From: Naematelia aurantialba
Taxonomy: Eukaryota > Basidiomycota > Tremellomycetes > Tremellales > Naemateliaceae
Assembly: GCA_021527695.1 (NCBI GenBank)
Contig: JAKFAO010000002.1
Coordinates: 558,001-622,000 of the forward strand
Direction: 5' to 3'
Length of the DNA: 64,000 nucleotides
Under the pieces are notes generated by a model. That model saw nothing but the letters and a program-made list of their open reading frames with translations, was not told where the DNA came from and did not search any database. Each line of letters opens with the position of its first letter. Position 1 is the stretch's first letter. The position numbers and the translations under genes are program-made. Below are positions 1 through 9,918 of this stretch, one piece after another.

Positions 1-2543
1 CCCTGCAACGCAGAGGACGAACTCAATATCGCCGATGTCCTGGTGACCTGCAACTTTCTGTTTCGTGATGCGTGAGCTGGCGTGCAACGCGATCTAGCGC
101 TGGAGCTGGATGGAGCTGATTGGGCATAGAGGTACGAGGGTGGCCGGGAACAAGAGAGTGTTCTTGGTCACGGATAACGACACTCCTCCGGGAAGCGGAT
201 CGAATCGAGAACCGGCTCGGACAGTCTATGGCGTGCGTTCCTTTGCTTTATTTCATTTTCAGCTTCAACGTGCGAAGCGTTGCTCACGCAATAGGTAGGA
301 TCTTCTGACGTACGGAATTACAATCAACACATACTTTGTCGATCGACCGAATCACCGTTTCAACCCCACATTATACTGGAACGCAAGTGCTCTGTCACTC
401 TACTTAGGCGACCACTGACTCACATTAGGACATTCTGAATCGCGAACCCGAGGACGATGCGCCTTCGCAGAACGAGCCCGAGGCTGAGGGCTTGGCGAAG
501 CTGGCCGAGTCGATGAATGAGCTTGTTATCCGGCACGCGCCGAAACGAGTTCAATTTACGATCCCACTCAAGCTAGGCGGGAAAGACGGTGAGATTGAGA
601 TTGGGGTGTCTGGGTGAGCCACTTCATCTCAGGTCCTTTAGGGGCTTGATTAATCTCACGCAGGTATGCCCTGGTTTCGTCGCAGGGCAAAGGGCAGCCG
701 AAATATGTCCGCATGCGCGGGCAGACAGTCGAAGAGGTCCTCACGAAGACAGAGTATACTTCGGCTGTACGTACCCTGCTCATCCCTGTACATCACATAC
801 TCCCACTGAAATGTGCGCAGGAAACTGGCGCTGTTCTGAGAGAAGAGGAGATCGGTCAAGCTTTCCAGTTTGGCAACGATTCGGCGGTTCGGAATGTCCT
901 CGAGAAGAACTGGTGGGAATCAACAGAAGGTCAAGCACAAGCGCAAGCGGTGGCAGATGAGATTCTGAGGCTGGATAATGAGAAGAGACGGAGGGCGGAG
1001 GAGGGCGAGGAAATCGAGGAAGAAGAGGAGAAGCCTGATACACGGCGACTCGGGGCGACAAACGGCACCACAGACATCAAGGACAGGATCGTCGCTCGCA
1101 CGAGGGTGAGAATCCGATGCACACTTCAGGATGCCACGGGTGTTGCTAATCTGGCAAGTTGCAATTCACGAACGAAGAGGTCAGGCAGTTCAGAACAATG
1201 GGTCTGGAGCCTCGTAAGTCCCTCCTGCGGGATTTGGCTGAGTCCCGGCTCAGAGGTCAAAATCCTCGGCTTTCAAGCGCCTGAAAACCTTACGATTGAC
1301 GAGAACATTAAACATGCTTACTTTCTCTATCCCAACGAGTCGGTAAGTACTACATTGCTACAACATCACCGCCCCTCGGCGAGGCTGATTGCATCACAGG
1401 CGTATACAGGATCTACACGCACGTTTGCGGCTCTACTGAAATCGTGCTTGAAACTCGATCGCCATGCGCTCGCACTGTGCCGTTTCAAAGCGAACACGAC
1501 ACCCGAATTCGCCGTGCTCATCCCGCAAGAAGAGACGTTTACGCCTGATGGTGCCCAGGACAGCCCTCCAGGCTTCCACGCGATCGTGCTGCCGTTTGCC
1601 GATGACCTGCGTGCTCAGCCCAAGGGGTACACGGATAACTTGACGGGTGCGTCTGAGCTTATGGCTCTTGCTGGGGCTTGCATTCTGCTGACCCCGCCAG
1701 CGACTGAGAGACAGGCCAAGCTAATGAGCAACATTGTTAAGCGGTTGCGCATCAGGGCTGGAAGGTATCGGTCGGAAGTGTACCCCAATCCAGGTCAGTG
1801 GGATGATGGTCCTCGACCCATGCGTGATTGCATCAGCCATATCTCCCCACAGACCAGTCTCGTGTTTCCGCACGCATTAGCCATCACCTCGCACATCCAC
1901 TAATGGAGTCTCAGCACTTGCATACCACTATGCCCAATTGCAAGCTCTGGCATTTGAAGAGGACTTTGACCTCGAAGCGCATATCGACGAGATTGACAAG
2001 ACGTATCCCAAGTACTACGGGATGCACAAGGCAGCAGGCGACTTTATGGCCGAGTGGAATCGCAGTATCGACGAGGACGAACGCTGTGCAGAAGTGCTCA
2101 AGGGGGGAACGAAGCGGGCCGTCATTGACGTAAGTCCAGTCCATGCTCGAGCATCGGGCATCGGGCACTGTCGAATCTGAGACTTGGCTCATGGTCCAAG
2201 GTGGACGAGGAGGACCTTGTCGACGTGGTCGGAGCATACCAGGAGGGGCGAATCGAAAAAGTGAGTCGATGTGCTGGGGATTTCTCAATCAGGTGGATCA
2301 CGAGGCTGATAGCCTCCAGCTCAAGGTGCAAGAACTGAAGGATTACGCGAAATTCCACAGTGCGTTGTTGGTCTCTGTCTCGTTTCCCGTAATGGGCAGT
2401 GACGGGGCGTGATGGGCAGGGATGCTGATGGCGCTGATTTTGCAGAGATCGCGTTGGGCGGAAAGACGAAGAAGGCGGATATCATCGAGGAGATGAGAGA
2501 GTATCTCGACAAGGCGGCGGGGGGGAAGAAGGCGAAGAAGTGA
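1..2543 (+). CDS. KU70: Ku70, DNA end-binding subunit (5' end outside window)
   Basis: Ku70 pairs with Ku80 to bind broken DNA ends in non-homologous end joining and at telomeres. The visible part begins inside the N-terminal von Willebrand-like domain (KRVFLVTDNDTPPGS and INTYFVDRPNHRFNPTLYWN resemble the Ku70 alpha/beta domain). It continues through the beta-barrel core (ILGFQAPENLTIDENIKHAY, PPGFHAIVLPFADDLR) and the C-terminal arm (ALAFEEDFDLEAHIDEIDKT), and ends in a SAP-like helix pair (LKVQELKDYAKFHK, KKADIIEEMREYLDKA). Introns found by frame continuity include 72-129, 233-298 and 383-428; the last starts with GC instead of GT. A Glu-rich stretch lies near base 1000. The start codon and first exons lie upstream of base 1. 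The order of domains and the SAP tail separate it from Ku80. Confidence 0.93.
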
Positions 2544-3567
2544 TTGGAGATACGACCATTGCTTGTATGTACGCGAATATGGTTACCGCTGCGGTGCATC
2601 CTTTACATCCCACCGTCAGCCTGCATGCTGTGTCAACCTTTACATGCCACTGTCAGCCTGCATGCTCTGTCAACGTTCATACGACACTCTCTGTCAACTC
2701 ATGCTCTGTCATGCCACTAGCTGCAGCCTTGACGAGGCAAGTATCCCGTTCTCTCCCGAGCAGTAGCAGGCACAACATCTTCAGGGAAGCGCTCGACCAT
2801 GTAATCCGACAATTCCGCACTCGTCAAAGTGCAGCGGAGATAAAACCGAAAAGTAGCGACTAAGACCGACCGCCACGTGCGCATATGGGCACGAGTTTTT
2901 CGAATTTCTGCGCGCGCGTCTCCGGATCGGAGCGTCACGGGTCCCGCCAGTGGAAATCTCGACGACGCATTGGGACGAGGTGCAAGTGTATAAAGTACGA
3001 AGAGGGAGGAGGTATGGGAGCGTAGCCCCGTCCTTCCGACATCACCCACGCCTTTGTATCTAGATTGTGCAGTGAAGTGTGCATATCTGTGTGAGTACCA
3101 TCTCCCATCGCGAGCGAGAGAGCGAGCAGACCTGCCCTGCCCTGCGCAGAGGGAGGTCGTGTGAGGGGCCCACGGGGAACCGGCTACCAGATTGCCGAGC
3201 GGACCACCACCACCCACCCACCCGCTGGACTTACAATTTGTGCTCGTGACGGCTCTGACTGTGACGGGTTTCATCCCGCCATTCCTTGTTCTCCTGTCTA
3301 TTATTCCTTGGCACCTTGCAGTCTCCGACACCTTTCACTCGAGTCTCCGCACCAGGGTCTGTCTCACGGCGGTGCGCTCCATTGTCCACTGCCTCACCCT
3401 GCATCCATTGTGCGGGGATCGCTCGAGCAGCGTAGATGGAGGTTATATACTGATGCATCAGTAGTCACATCCGCAACAACGCAACAGTCACTACACTACA
3501 TCCGGACTACAGCCTACTCGTACCAGCCACCAAACCCAACTGCAACTATCGAGTAACACACACCACC
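2544..3567. promoter_or_regulatory. KU70-PCK1 intergenic region, PCK1 promoter and leader
   Basis: This 1 kb gap lies between the KU70 stop and the PCK1 start. At about 2600-2720 there are imperfect direct repeats built on GTCAGCCTGCATGCT and CTGTCAAC. A TATAAA box lies at 2989-2994 and a second AT-rich TATATA is near 3444. The stretch 3440-3560 is CA-rich, as expected of a leader, and the start codon has a strong context (CACCATGGC). PEPCK genes are usually glucose-repressed, but I could not point to a specific regulator site. Open frames on either strand here resemble no protein I know. Confidence 0.5.
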
Positions 3568-5567
3568 ATGGCTCCGCGACACCACCACGACGAGTTTGAG
3601 CAGAACCAGTTCCTGGGGAAAGAGCTGCAACACTTCTCGCAGGCCGGGTTCGACCTGGACCGTATCCACATCAAGGTGAGTGGATCTTTCTCGCCTGCCT
3701 GTCCTATTAGGTCCAGCTACAGAGCAGTGCGACGAAGTCATGTTACTGACTCCCCTAGCGCAACGCGCCTATCGCATCGCTGTACGAGGACGCCATCCTC
3801 AACGAAGGCGCAGTCATCTCGTCCACCGGCGCGTTGATCAACTTTTCCGGAAAGAAGACGGGCCGATCGCCAAAGGACAAGCGGATCGTCTACGAGGAGA
3901 CGAGCAAGGATGATATCTGGTGGGGGCCTGTCAACATCAAGATGGAGTGAGTTGCTTTGCCGTTGGTGACGTCTTCCATCGTGGATGTCATCCCAACCTT
4001 CCATCTTGGATGGGTACCATATCACTTTGCATCCTCCCGCTCCCGCGTCTTGTCCACTTTCCAATCTGGATCCCGCTGTCAGTCACCCTCGCTAACCGCT
4101 CAGCGAGCACACCTTTGAGATCAACCGAGAACGCGCCATCGACTACCTGAACACGCGGGAAAACGTCTACGTCTTTGACGGCTACGCCGGCTGGGACCCA
4201 AAGTACCGCATCAAAGTCCGCGTCATTGCCTCGCGTGCATACCACGCCCTCTTCATGGTAAGCCAATCTTCCCGACTTGATACAGAGACAAGGAACACAT
4301 GTTGACGTGGTTGTAGCACAACATGCTGATCCGCCCAACGGCCGACGAGCTGGCCAACTTTGGCGAGCCAGATTTCATCATCTACAATGCGGGCCAGTTC
4401 CCAGCCAACCGCTTCACGACCGGCATGACATCGACCACCTCTGTCGAAGTCAACTTTAAGCGCATGGAGATGGTCATCCTCGGCACCGAGTACGCTGGCG
4501 AGATGAAGAAGGGCATCTTCAGCGTCATGCACTACCTGATGCCCGTCAAGTTTGGGCAGCTCTCGCTGCACTCGTCGGCCAACCAGGCCAAGGGCGATGA
4601 TGGCGATGTCACGCTGTTCTTCGGATTGTCAGGCACGGGAAAGACCACTCTCTCTGCGGACCCGAACAGGCTGTTGATTGGTGATGACGAGCATGTCTGG
4701 AGTGACGATGGTGTCTTTAACATTGAGGGTGGATGCTATGCCAAGACGATCAACCTTTCTGCGGAGAAGGCAAGTCCATTCACCTGGAAAGAAATGCCTA
4801 GCTGACTGGCTATGTAGGAGCCTGAGATCTACGGCGCGATTCGATTCGGTTCGATCCTCGAAAACGTCGTATACAACCCGGCAGACCGCAAACCCGACTA
4901 CGACGACGTGAGCATCACCGAGAACACCCGGTGCGCCTACCCTATCGAGTACATCCCCAACGCCAAGATCCCATGTATCGCCGACCGCCAGCCGAGCAAC
5001 ATCATCATGCTTTGCTGCGACGCGTTTGGTGTGCTGCCCCCCGTGTCGCGCCTCACGCCCGAACAAGCGTCGTACCACTTTGTCGCTGGGTACACGTCCA
5101 AGACGCCGGGCACGGAGGACGGCATCGTCGAGCCTTCGCCGACCTTCTCGACCTGCTACGGCCAGCCGTTCATCGTCCTCCACCCCGGACGGTACGCGCG
5201 CATGCTCGCTGAGCGCATGGAGGCCACGCGCGCCAACTGCTGGCTCATCAACACTGGCTGGACGGGCGGCAAGTTTGGGACCGGCAAGCGATGCCCGCTC
5301 AAGTACACCCGCGCGATTGTCGATGCGATCCACGACGGCTCGCTCGCACAGGTCGAGTACGAGACGTTCCCCATTTTCAACCTGGCGATCCCCAAGCAGG
5401 TCCCGGGTGTGCCGTCAGAGATCCTGCACCCAGCCAAGGTCTGGCCGTCAAAGGAGGGCTTCCAGGCAGAGCTCGAGAAGCTCGGCGGCATGTTCCAAAA
5501 GGCGTTTGCAAAGTACGAGGCGGGGCTCGACGAGAAGGTCAAGCTCGCTGGACCGGTGTTTGCGTAA
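3568..5567 (+). CDS. PCK1: phosphoenolpyruvate carboxykinase (ATP)
   Basis: This enzyme converts oxaloacetate and ATP to phosphoenolpyruvate, CO2 and ADP, the committed cytosolic step of gluconeogenesis. Five exons (3568-3675, 3759-3946, 4104-4257, 4317-4769, 4818-5567) join to 550 residues, almost the yeast Pck1 length. Visible motifs are the N-terminal substrate region [15 protein letters not shown], the P-loop [16 protein letters not shown] with the following LIGDDEHVW (kinase-2/metal site), and the conserved [12 protein letters not shown] and [14 protein letters not shown] segments. Lack of the GTP-type hallmark cysteine loop and the bacterial/fungal-type P-loop make it the ATP-dependent class. 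Intron 4 (4770-4817) is GC-AG, required to keep the frame AEK-EPEIYG. The start is the only ATG giving a typical N terminus. Confidence 0.98.
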
Positions 5568-6282
5568 TGCAGCATGGAGGCTCAGTCGGGCGAAGCGAGA
5601 AATGTCGCTGTGTCTCTTGTCGAGTGCAGGTTTTGGCGCAGTGGCGCTTTGTTTGGTCGTGGCGCTTTGTTTCGTCTAGTGGCACTTTGTTTGGTCGAGT
5701 GGCACTGGCGGTGTTGCTGTTCCGGATCGGGGCGGGGTGGGGGATGAGGAAGCAGAAGCAGGGCAAGAGCATTGTTTGTATCCATCCATCTAGGTTGTCA
5801 GGTGCATGTATTCGGTTCTCGATGCGCTTGGGTCAATGTCAGATCATGTGTCTGCGTCCGGTATTGTGTCAGCGTCTGGTGTGAGTGAGTGTGAGTGTGA
5901 GTGTGAGTTGCCGTTTGCCTCCAGAGTAACACATATCGTCGTCATAGGTACATCATGCAAAGCCTCGTAGGTATACACGTGTGGACTAATGACACGCCAA
6001 GACGTCGACACCCACACTACGCACGTTGTGCCGACGGCACGACGGCGACATTGTGCCTAGCATGTTGCGGCCACAACACTGTGTGGCCCAGCACAATGTG
6101 GCCGTGTAGCTTACATCACTGTGTACCCACAGCACATTGTGGCTACATCACATTGTGGTTACAGCACATTGTGGCTACAGCACATTGTGGCTACAGCACA
6201 TTGTGGTTACAGCACATTGTGGTTACAGCACATTGTGGTTACAGCACATTGTGGCTAAGCACTGTGGCCACAGCGCTCGTGA
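5568..6282. other. PCK1-LIG1 convergent intergenic region
   Basis: The region lies between two converging genes and should hold both 3' ends. It contains three repeat blocks. At 5637-5707 a unit of about 20-22 bp (TGGCGCTTTGTTTGGTCG and variants) is repeated three times. At 5878-5910 there is a GTGTGA/GTGAGT microsatellite. At 6131-6258 there is a 16-bp minisatellite. No credible gene is visible; the open frames here come from the repeat. Confidence 0.6.
6131..6258. repeat. 16-bp minisatellite, 8 copies
   Basis: The core CACATTGTGG recurs at 6133, 6149, 6165, 6181, 6197, 6213, 6229 and 6245, an exact 16-bp period with unit AGCACATTGTGGCTAC; the only variation is C/T in the tail and one TACATC copy. 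Upstream (6060-6120) are degenerate copies of the same CACAATGTGG half-palindrome. The array ends 25 bp before the LIG1 stop codon, so it lies in or beside the LIG1 3' UTR. Confidence 0.9.
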
Positions 6283-9200
6283 TCACCAGAAATCATCATC
6301 ACCACCACCGCCCTTCTTCCCTCCGGCCGTCACCTGCCGCTGATAAAACTCGCCGACCTGTTCCGCCGTCGTCGCCTCGTCTGCTGCCTTGTCGTCTCTG
6401 ATCTTGATGAACCGCGGGAACCGCAGACTGATCCCTCGCTGGTCGACCTGGTCCCGTCAGCTACGTCCACGTCCCGCACCGGATTTGTTTGGTTGTTGTT
6501 TCCTCGAGGCGCGGAGGGGTCACCGATGGTTTAGCCAAGGAGTGATGGGGGAAGGGGTGGAACGCCAAGGAGAACCGGTGGTGAAGGGCCAAAAGAGGTG
6601 AACGGGTGGAGGTGAACGGGTACGGATGAAGGGTAGAAGGGTGAACGGTGAAAGATGAACAGTAAAGGATGAACTGGTGCAGGACACCCACCAGCCCATG
6701 AGCCGCCGTGTACACTGGGCTGAGGCTGAGGTCTGCCGTGAGAACCTCCCAGACGACTTTCGGCTCGAACCACACATCCGGTTTCGCCCCGCCCACCTCG
6801 ATATCCCCCCGCGGTCCAGCCTCCGTCTCGAGCGGCTGCAACATGTCGTAAAATTGGCTCAGCACTTCCTCGGAAAACCCCGTACCGATCTTGCAGATCG
6901 TCTGGAAGTTTTCGGAATCCGGGTCGTAGCATGCCAGCAAAAAGGCGCCGTACACGGCCGTGCGCTTCCCTTTGCCATGATACCCTCCTACCACGACCAG
7001 GTCGAGCGAGTCGCCAATTCCCGCCAAGTAGTCTTTCTTCAACTGCGAATAATCAGAGACATCTTGAAAGAGCACTTAAGTCGTGCTCTGGTGGCACTCG
7101 TACTCACCTTGAGCCAGTTCATACTCCGCCGACTGGGCTCGTATGTCGAATCCGCCGTCGTCAACATCTTCACCATCAATCCCTCGCAGCCGTCCTTTAC
7201 GCTCTCTTCGAGGAATGTCTGGATTTCCTCTGTCGTCGAGCCGTCTGACGATTTGGCAAAATCGAACTCCGATTCGACAGGCTTGAAGTGAGACATCAGG
7301 ATTTCTCGTCGTTCTTTCAGCTCCTTCGTCAACAGACTCTGCCACGCTGTCAGCAGGTTCTCATCCGCCAGAGACGCAAACTCACCTCGCCATTCAAGTA
7401 CAGCAAGTCAAATGCAAACAGGTGCACACGAACGGTAATGTCCTCCGTGCGCACGTCTTTCCGTTTCCGCCGAGAAAGGTCCTGGAACGGTAATAACTTT
7501 TTCGTCGCAAGATCAAACGCCACAGCCTCGGCGTCGATGACGAACGATTTCACGCCTTCTTTCACACACTGCTCATCTACGTTAAACAGGCCTAGTCGAG
7601 GAACGCGTGCTGGTACTCACTCGAGGCACTTGTTCCACCAAGTCAGGATATTTTGCCGACATGTTTTCTGAATTCCGGGAAAACACCGCAATCGTCCCAT
7701 CTTCAAGCATATGAACCTATGAACATGAGTTCCACTTCACAGCTGTTCGATCTCTCTCACCTGGGCTCGTTCCCCGTCATATTTGTATTCGCAAGTGAAT
7801 TGTTTCCCCTCGAACCGATCAAGGACCTCTCCTATCGCTTTGGTGGGCTTGGCAAGCATCGGCTTGAGGGGCACACCTGGCTCGCGTCAACTCAGAGGAC
7901 AGCCTAGACAGGATAAGATATTACCAGGAGTAAGTTTGCATATCTCCCTCAAATGTTCCACGCCATTCTTCAATAACGCAGGGACCACCAAGTCATAGTT
8001 TGGTAATTCGCTGTATGTTAGCCTAGTGCATTGCTGGCAACTAACCTGTACACCGATTTGACGATTTCTGCGCCTTGCTCAAGCTTCACCGCAAGCGCAT
8101 CATGTGGCAAATTCTTACCACCTGCCCCTGCTGTCAGCTTCATGCGGCTCGCAAGTTGTCGGCATCCGCACCAAGGCCCCTGAGGACGATCGCGTGTGCC
8201 AGGGCCACGACCAAAGTCTTATCCGCCAAGCCTATTCTCAATTTTCCTTCAAGTGACCGGACGATGAACTTGGCTTCGTTGCCTTGGCATGCTGCCAGCA
8301 GTTTTTTGATGATTCCAACCTTTCGTGTTTGAGACTAAACGTTTAGTTTAGGGATCAGGCTTCCGTCATGCAGACAGGAGAACTCACATTGTTACCGGTA
8401 GCTTTGGCGATATCCGAGAGATCCTTGAACACGCTTGGTACAGTGAGGGGCTTGGGCTTGAACATTGTTGGCTGGTTATTCCGCGACATCTGGACAACAA
8501 TCAACCCCGCACTCTGCATCGCCAGGTGCTAGCTCACCATAGCAACTTTTCCTAAATCGCCTTCTTTCCGCAGGTCCTCCTTGATCTTGGTGGTCGCTCG
8601 TCCAGTGCTCTCCGCAATGGCCTTTACCAGCAGCATCTCCCCGATCCCCAATTCGATACCCATGTAATCAGGACATAACTGCCAGATCAGTCATAGGCGC
8701 GACGGCTGACACCGACTCACTCGGTTGATGCAGAGATACACCACTTTCAGAAGAACAGAATCCTTTGCATCGGTTGCAGTATCGCGTTTAGCCACCACAA
8801 GCAGGAACTGGGTGAGGATTTCCAGAATCTCTAAGCGCTTCGTTGTCTTCTCAATTTTCTCGAACGTCGAAACCAGTGCAGCATACGGCACACTTCCCTG
8901 ATGTCAGCTCGAGGTGGGAATTCTTGAGTTACGCACGGTTCTCCTTCTTTCCAACCCTTGTCCGCCACCGGAACCGATTTATAGTTCTTCGTGAAGATCG
9001 ACGCTCTCGTGTCCGCTCAGCCCAGCTACCGCAGCTCAGGAAAGGGAGTGCCCACAGTTTCTCAGCTGCCTGTCCTTCCTGCTCATCCTCGACCTCATCG
9101 TCCACTTCTTCCTCTCCTTCTTCGTACTCATCATCGTTTACGCGCGATCTCCCATCTCCTACGTCGGCTGCATCCTGCCGTTCCGTCCCGTTCTGTTTGC

Positions 9201-9636
9201 TCTTTACGTTCTTGGCGGGCTGCGCAAATATCGAAGCTATAGGCTTGCCGTTCTTTGTCCCATTCTCAACCTTTTGTGGCTTTTCTAGCGGCTTTTTGGC
9301 GGTTGTGGAGGACTCGGCAGGCGGATGTGATGGTTGCGCTTTTTTCGGAGGGGTGAACAATGAGGCGAGTGTGGGCGATGTTTTGGATTTCTTGGTGGGT
9401 GGAGACGAGACTGCGGAGACCTTTAGTAGATAAACGTAGGTCATTCGGAACTGTCCGACCTTCTTTGGCTTCTTTGGACTTGTTCACTCCATTTGCTTTC
9501 TTCAGTTCCGGCACATCTCCCTCTGCATCCGACTCGACCAGACGCTTCTTGAGGGTCGCTTTGCCTGGTGATGCCGCATCTGGAATGCATTGGCTGATAT
9601 CTCTATCCGCCTTGATCATCATCACTCACCACTCAT
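6283..9636 (-). CDS. CDC9: ATP-dependent DNA ligase I (Cdc9-like)
   Basis: Replicative ligase that seals Okazaki-fragment nicks and completes excision repair. The N-terminal third is low complexity and nuclear-signal rich ([21 protein letters not shown]). Next is the all-helical DNA-binding domain ([37 protein letters not shown]). The adenylation domain carries the nucleotidyl-lysine motif [12 protein letters not shown] near 7800 with [12 protein letters not shown] and DGCEGLMVK. The OB domain has WLKLKKDYL and [18 protein letters not shown]. The C terminus reads [13 protein letters not shown]. Many short introns interrupt it. The start is inferred: exon 1 appears to be only seven bases (ATGAGTG, 9636-9630) spliced over 9629-9581 to ATGCGGC, giving [10 protein letters not shown] less likely start at 9625 reads through the intron. 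Presence of the DNA-binding domain and absence of BRCT repeats separate it from ligase IV. Confidence 0.96.
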
Positions 9637-9918
9637 GTCCCAGAGAGGTGCTACTTGTGTCTCTGACTGGCGACTATTGAGGAATAATCTGCACCGTCCA
9701 GTCAACTGTTCATCTTTCTGCGGTTTGACGCGTCACGTCCTGCACGCATCCGGGGTGTGGAGGTCTTACGGTAGGGCTCGATTAAAATACTTCGACGGCT
9801 AGTCACTCTTGGGCTTGAATCTCTCTCTCTCTTTCTCTCTCTCTCTCTTGTAACCACACTTTCGACTTGCCTTTATCCATTGCGTTGACGAGCTCTACAG
9901 CAGCATCACGTATCACAA
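9637..9918. promoter_or_regulatory. LIG1/zinc-finger gene divergent promoter with MluI box and CT tract
   Basis: This 282-bp gap separates two divergent genes. It holds ACGCGT at 9728-9733 (context TTGACGCGTCACG), the MluI cell-cycle box, 92 bp upstream of the ligase start. A pure CT microsatellite runs from about 9818 to 9850. In yeast CDC9 is a classic MBF/MCB target; that the same holds here is inference. The 6-mer also occurs about nine times elsewhere in the window, mostly in coding sequence, so the match alone is weak. Confidence 0.45.

Noticed and set aside
2717..3331. 204-codon minus-strand open frame in the PCK1 promoter
   Set aside because: No recognisable domain and Arg/Ser-rich composition typical of chance frames in GC-rich DNA.
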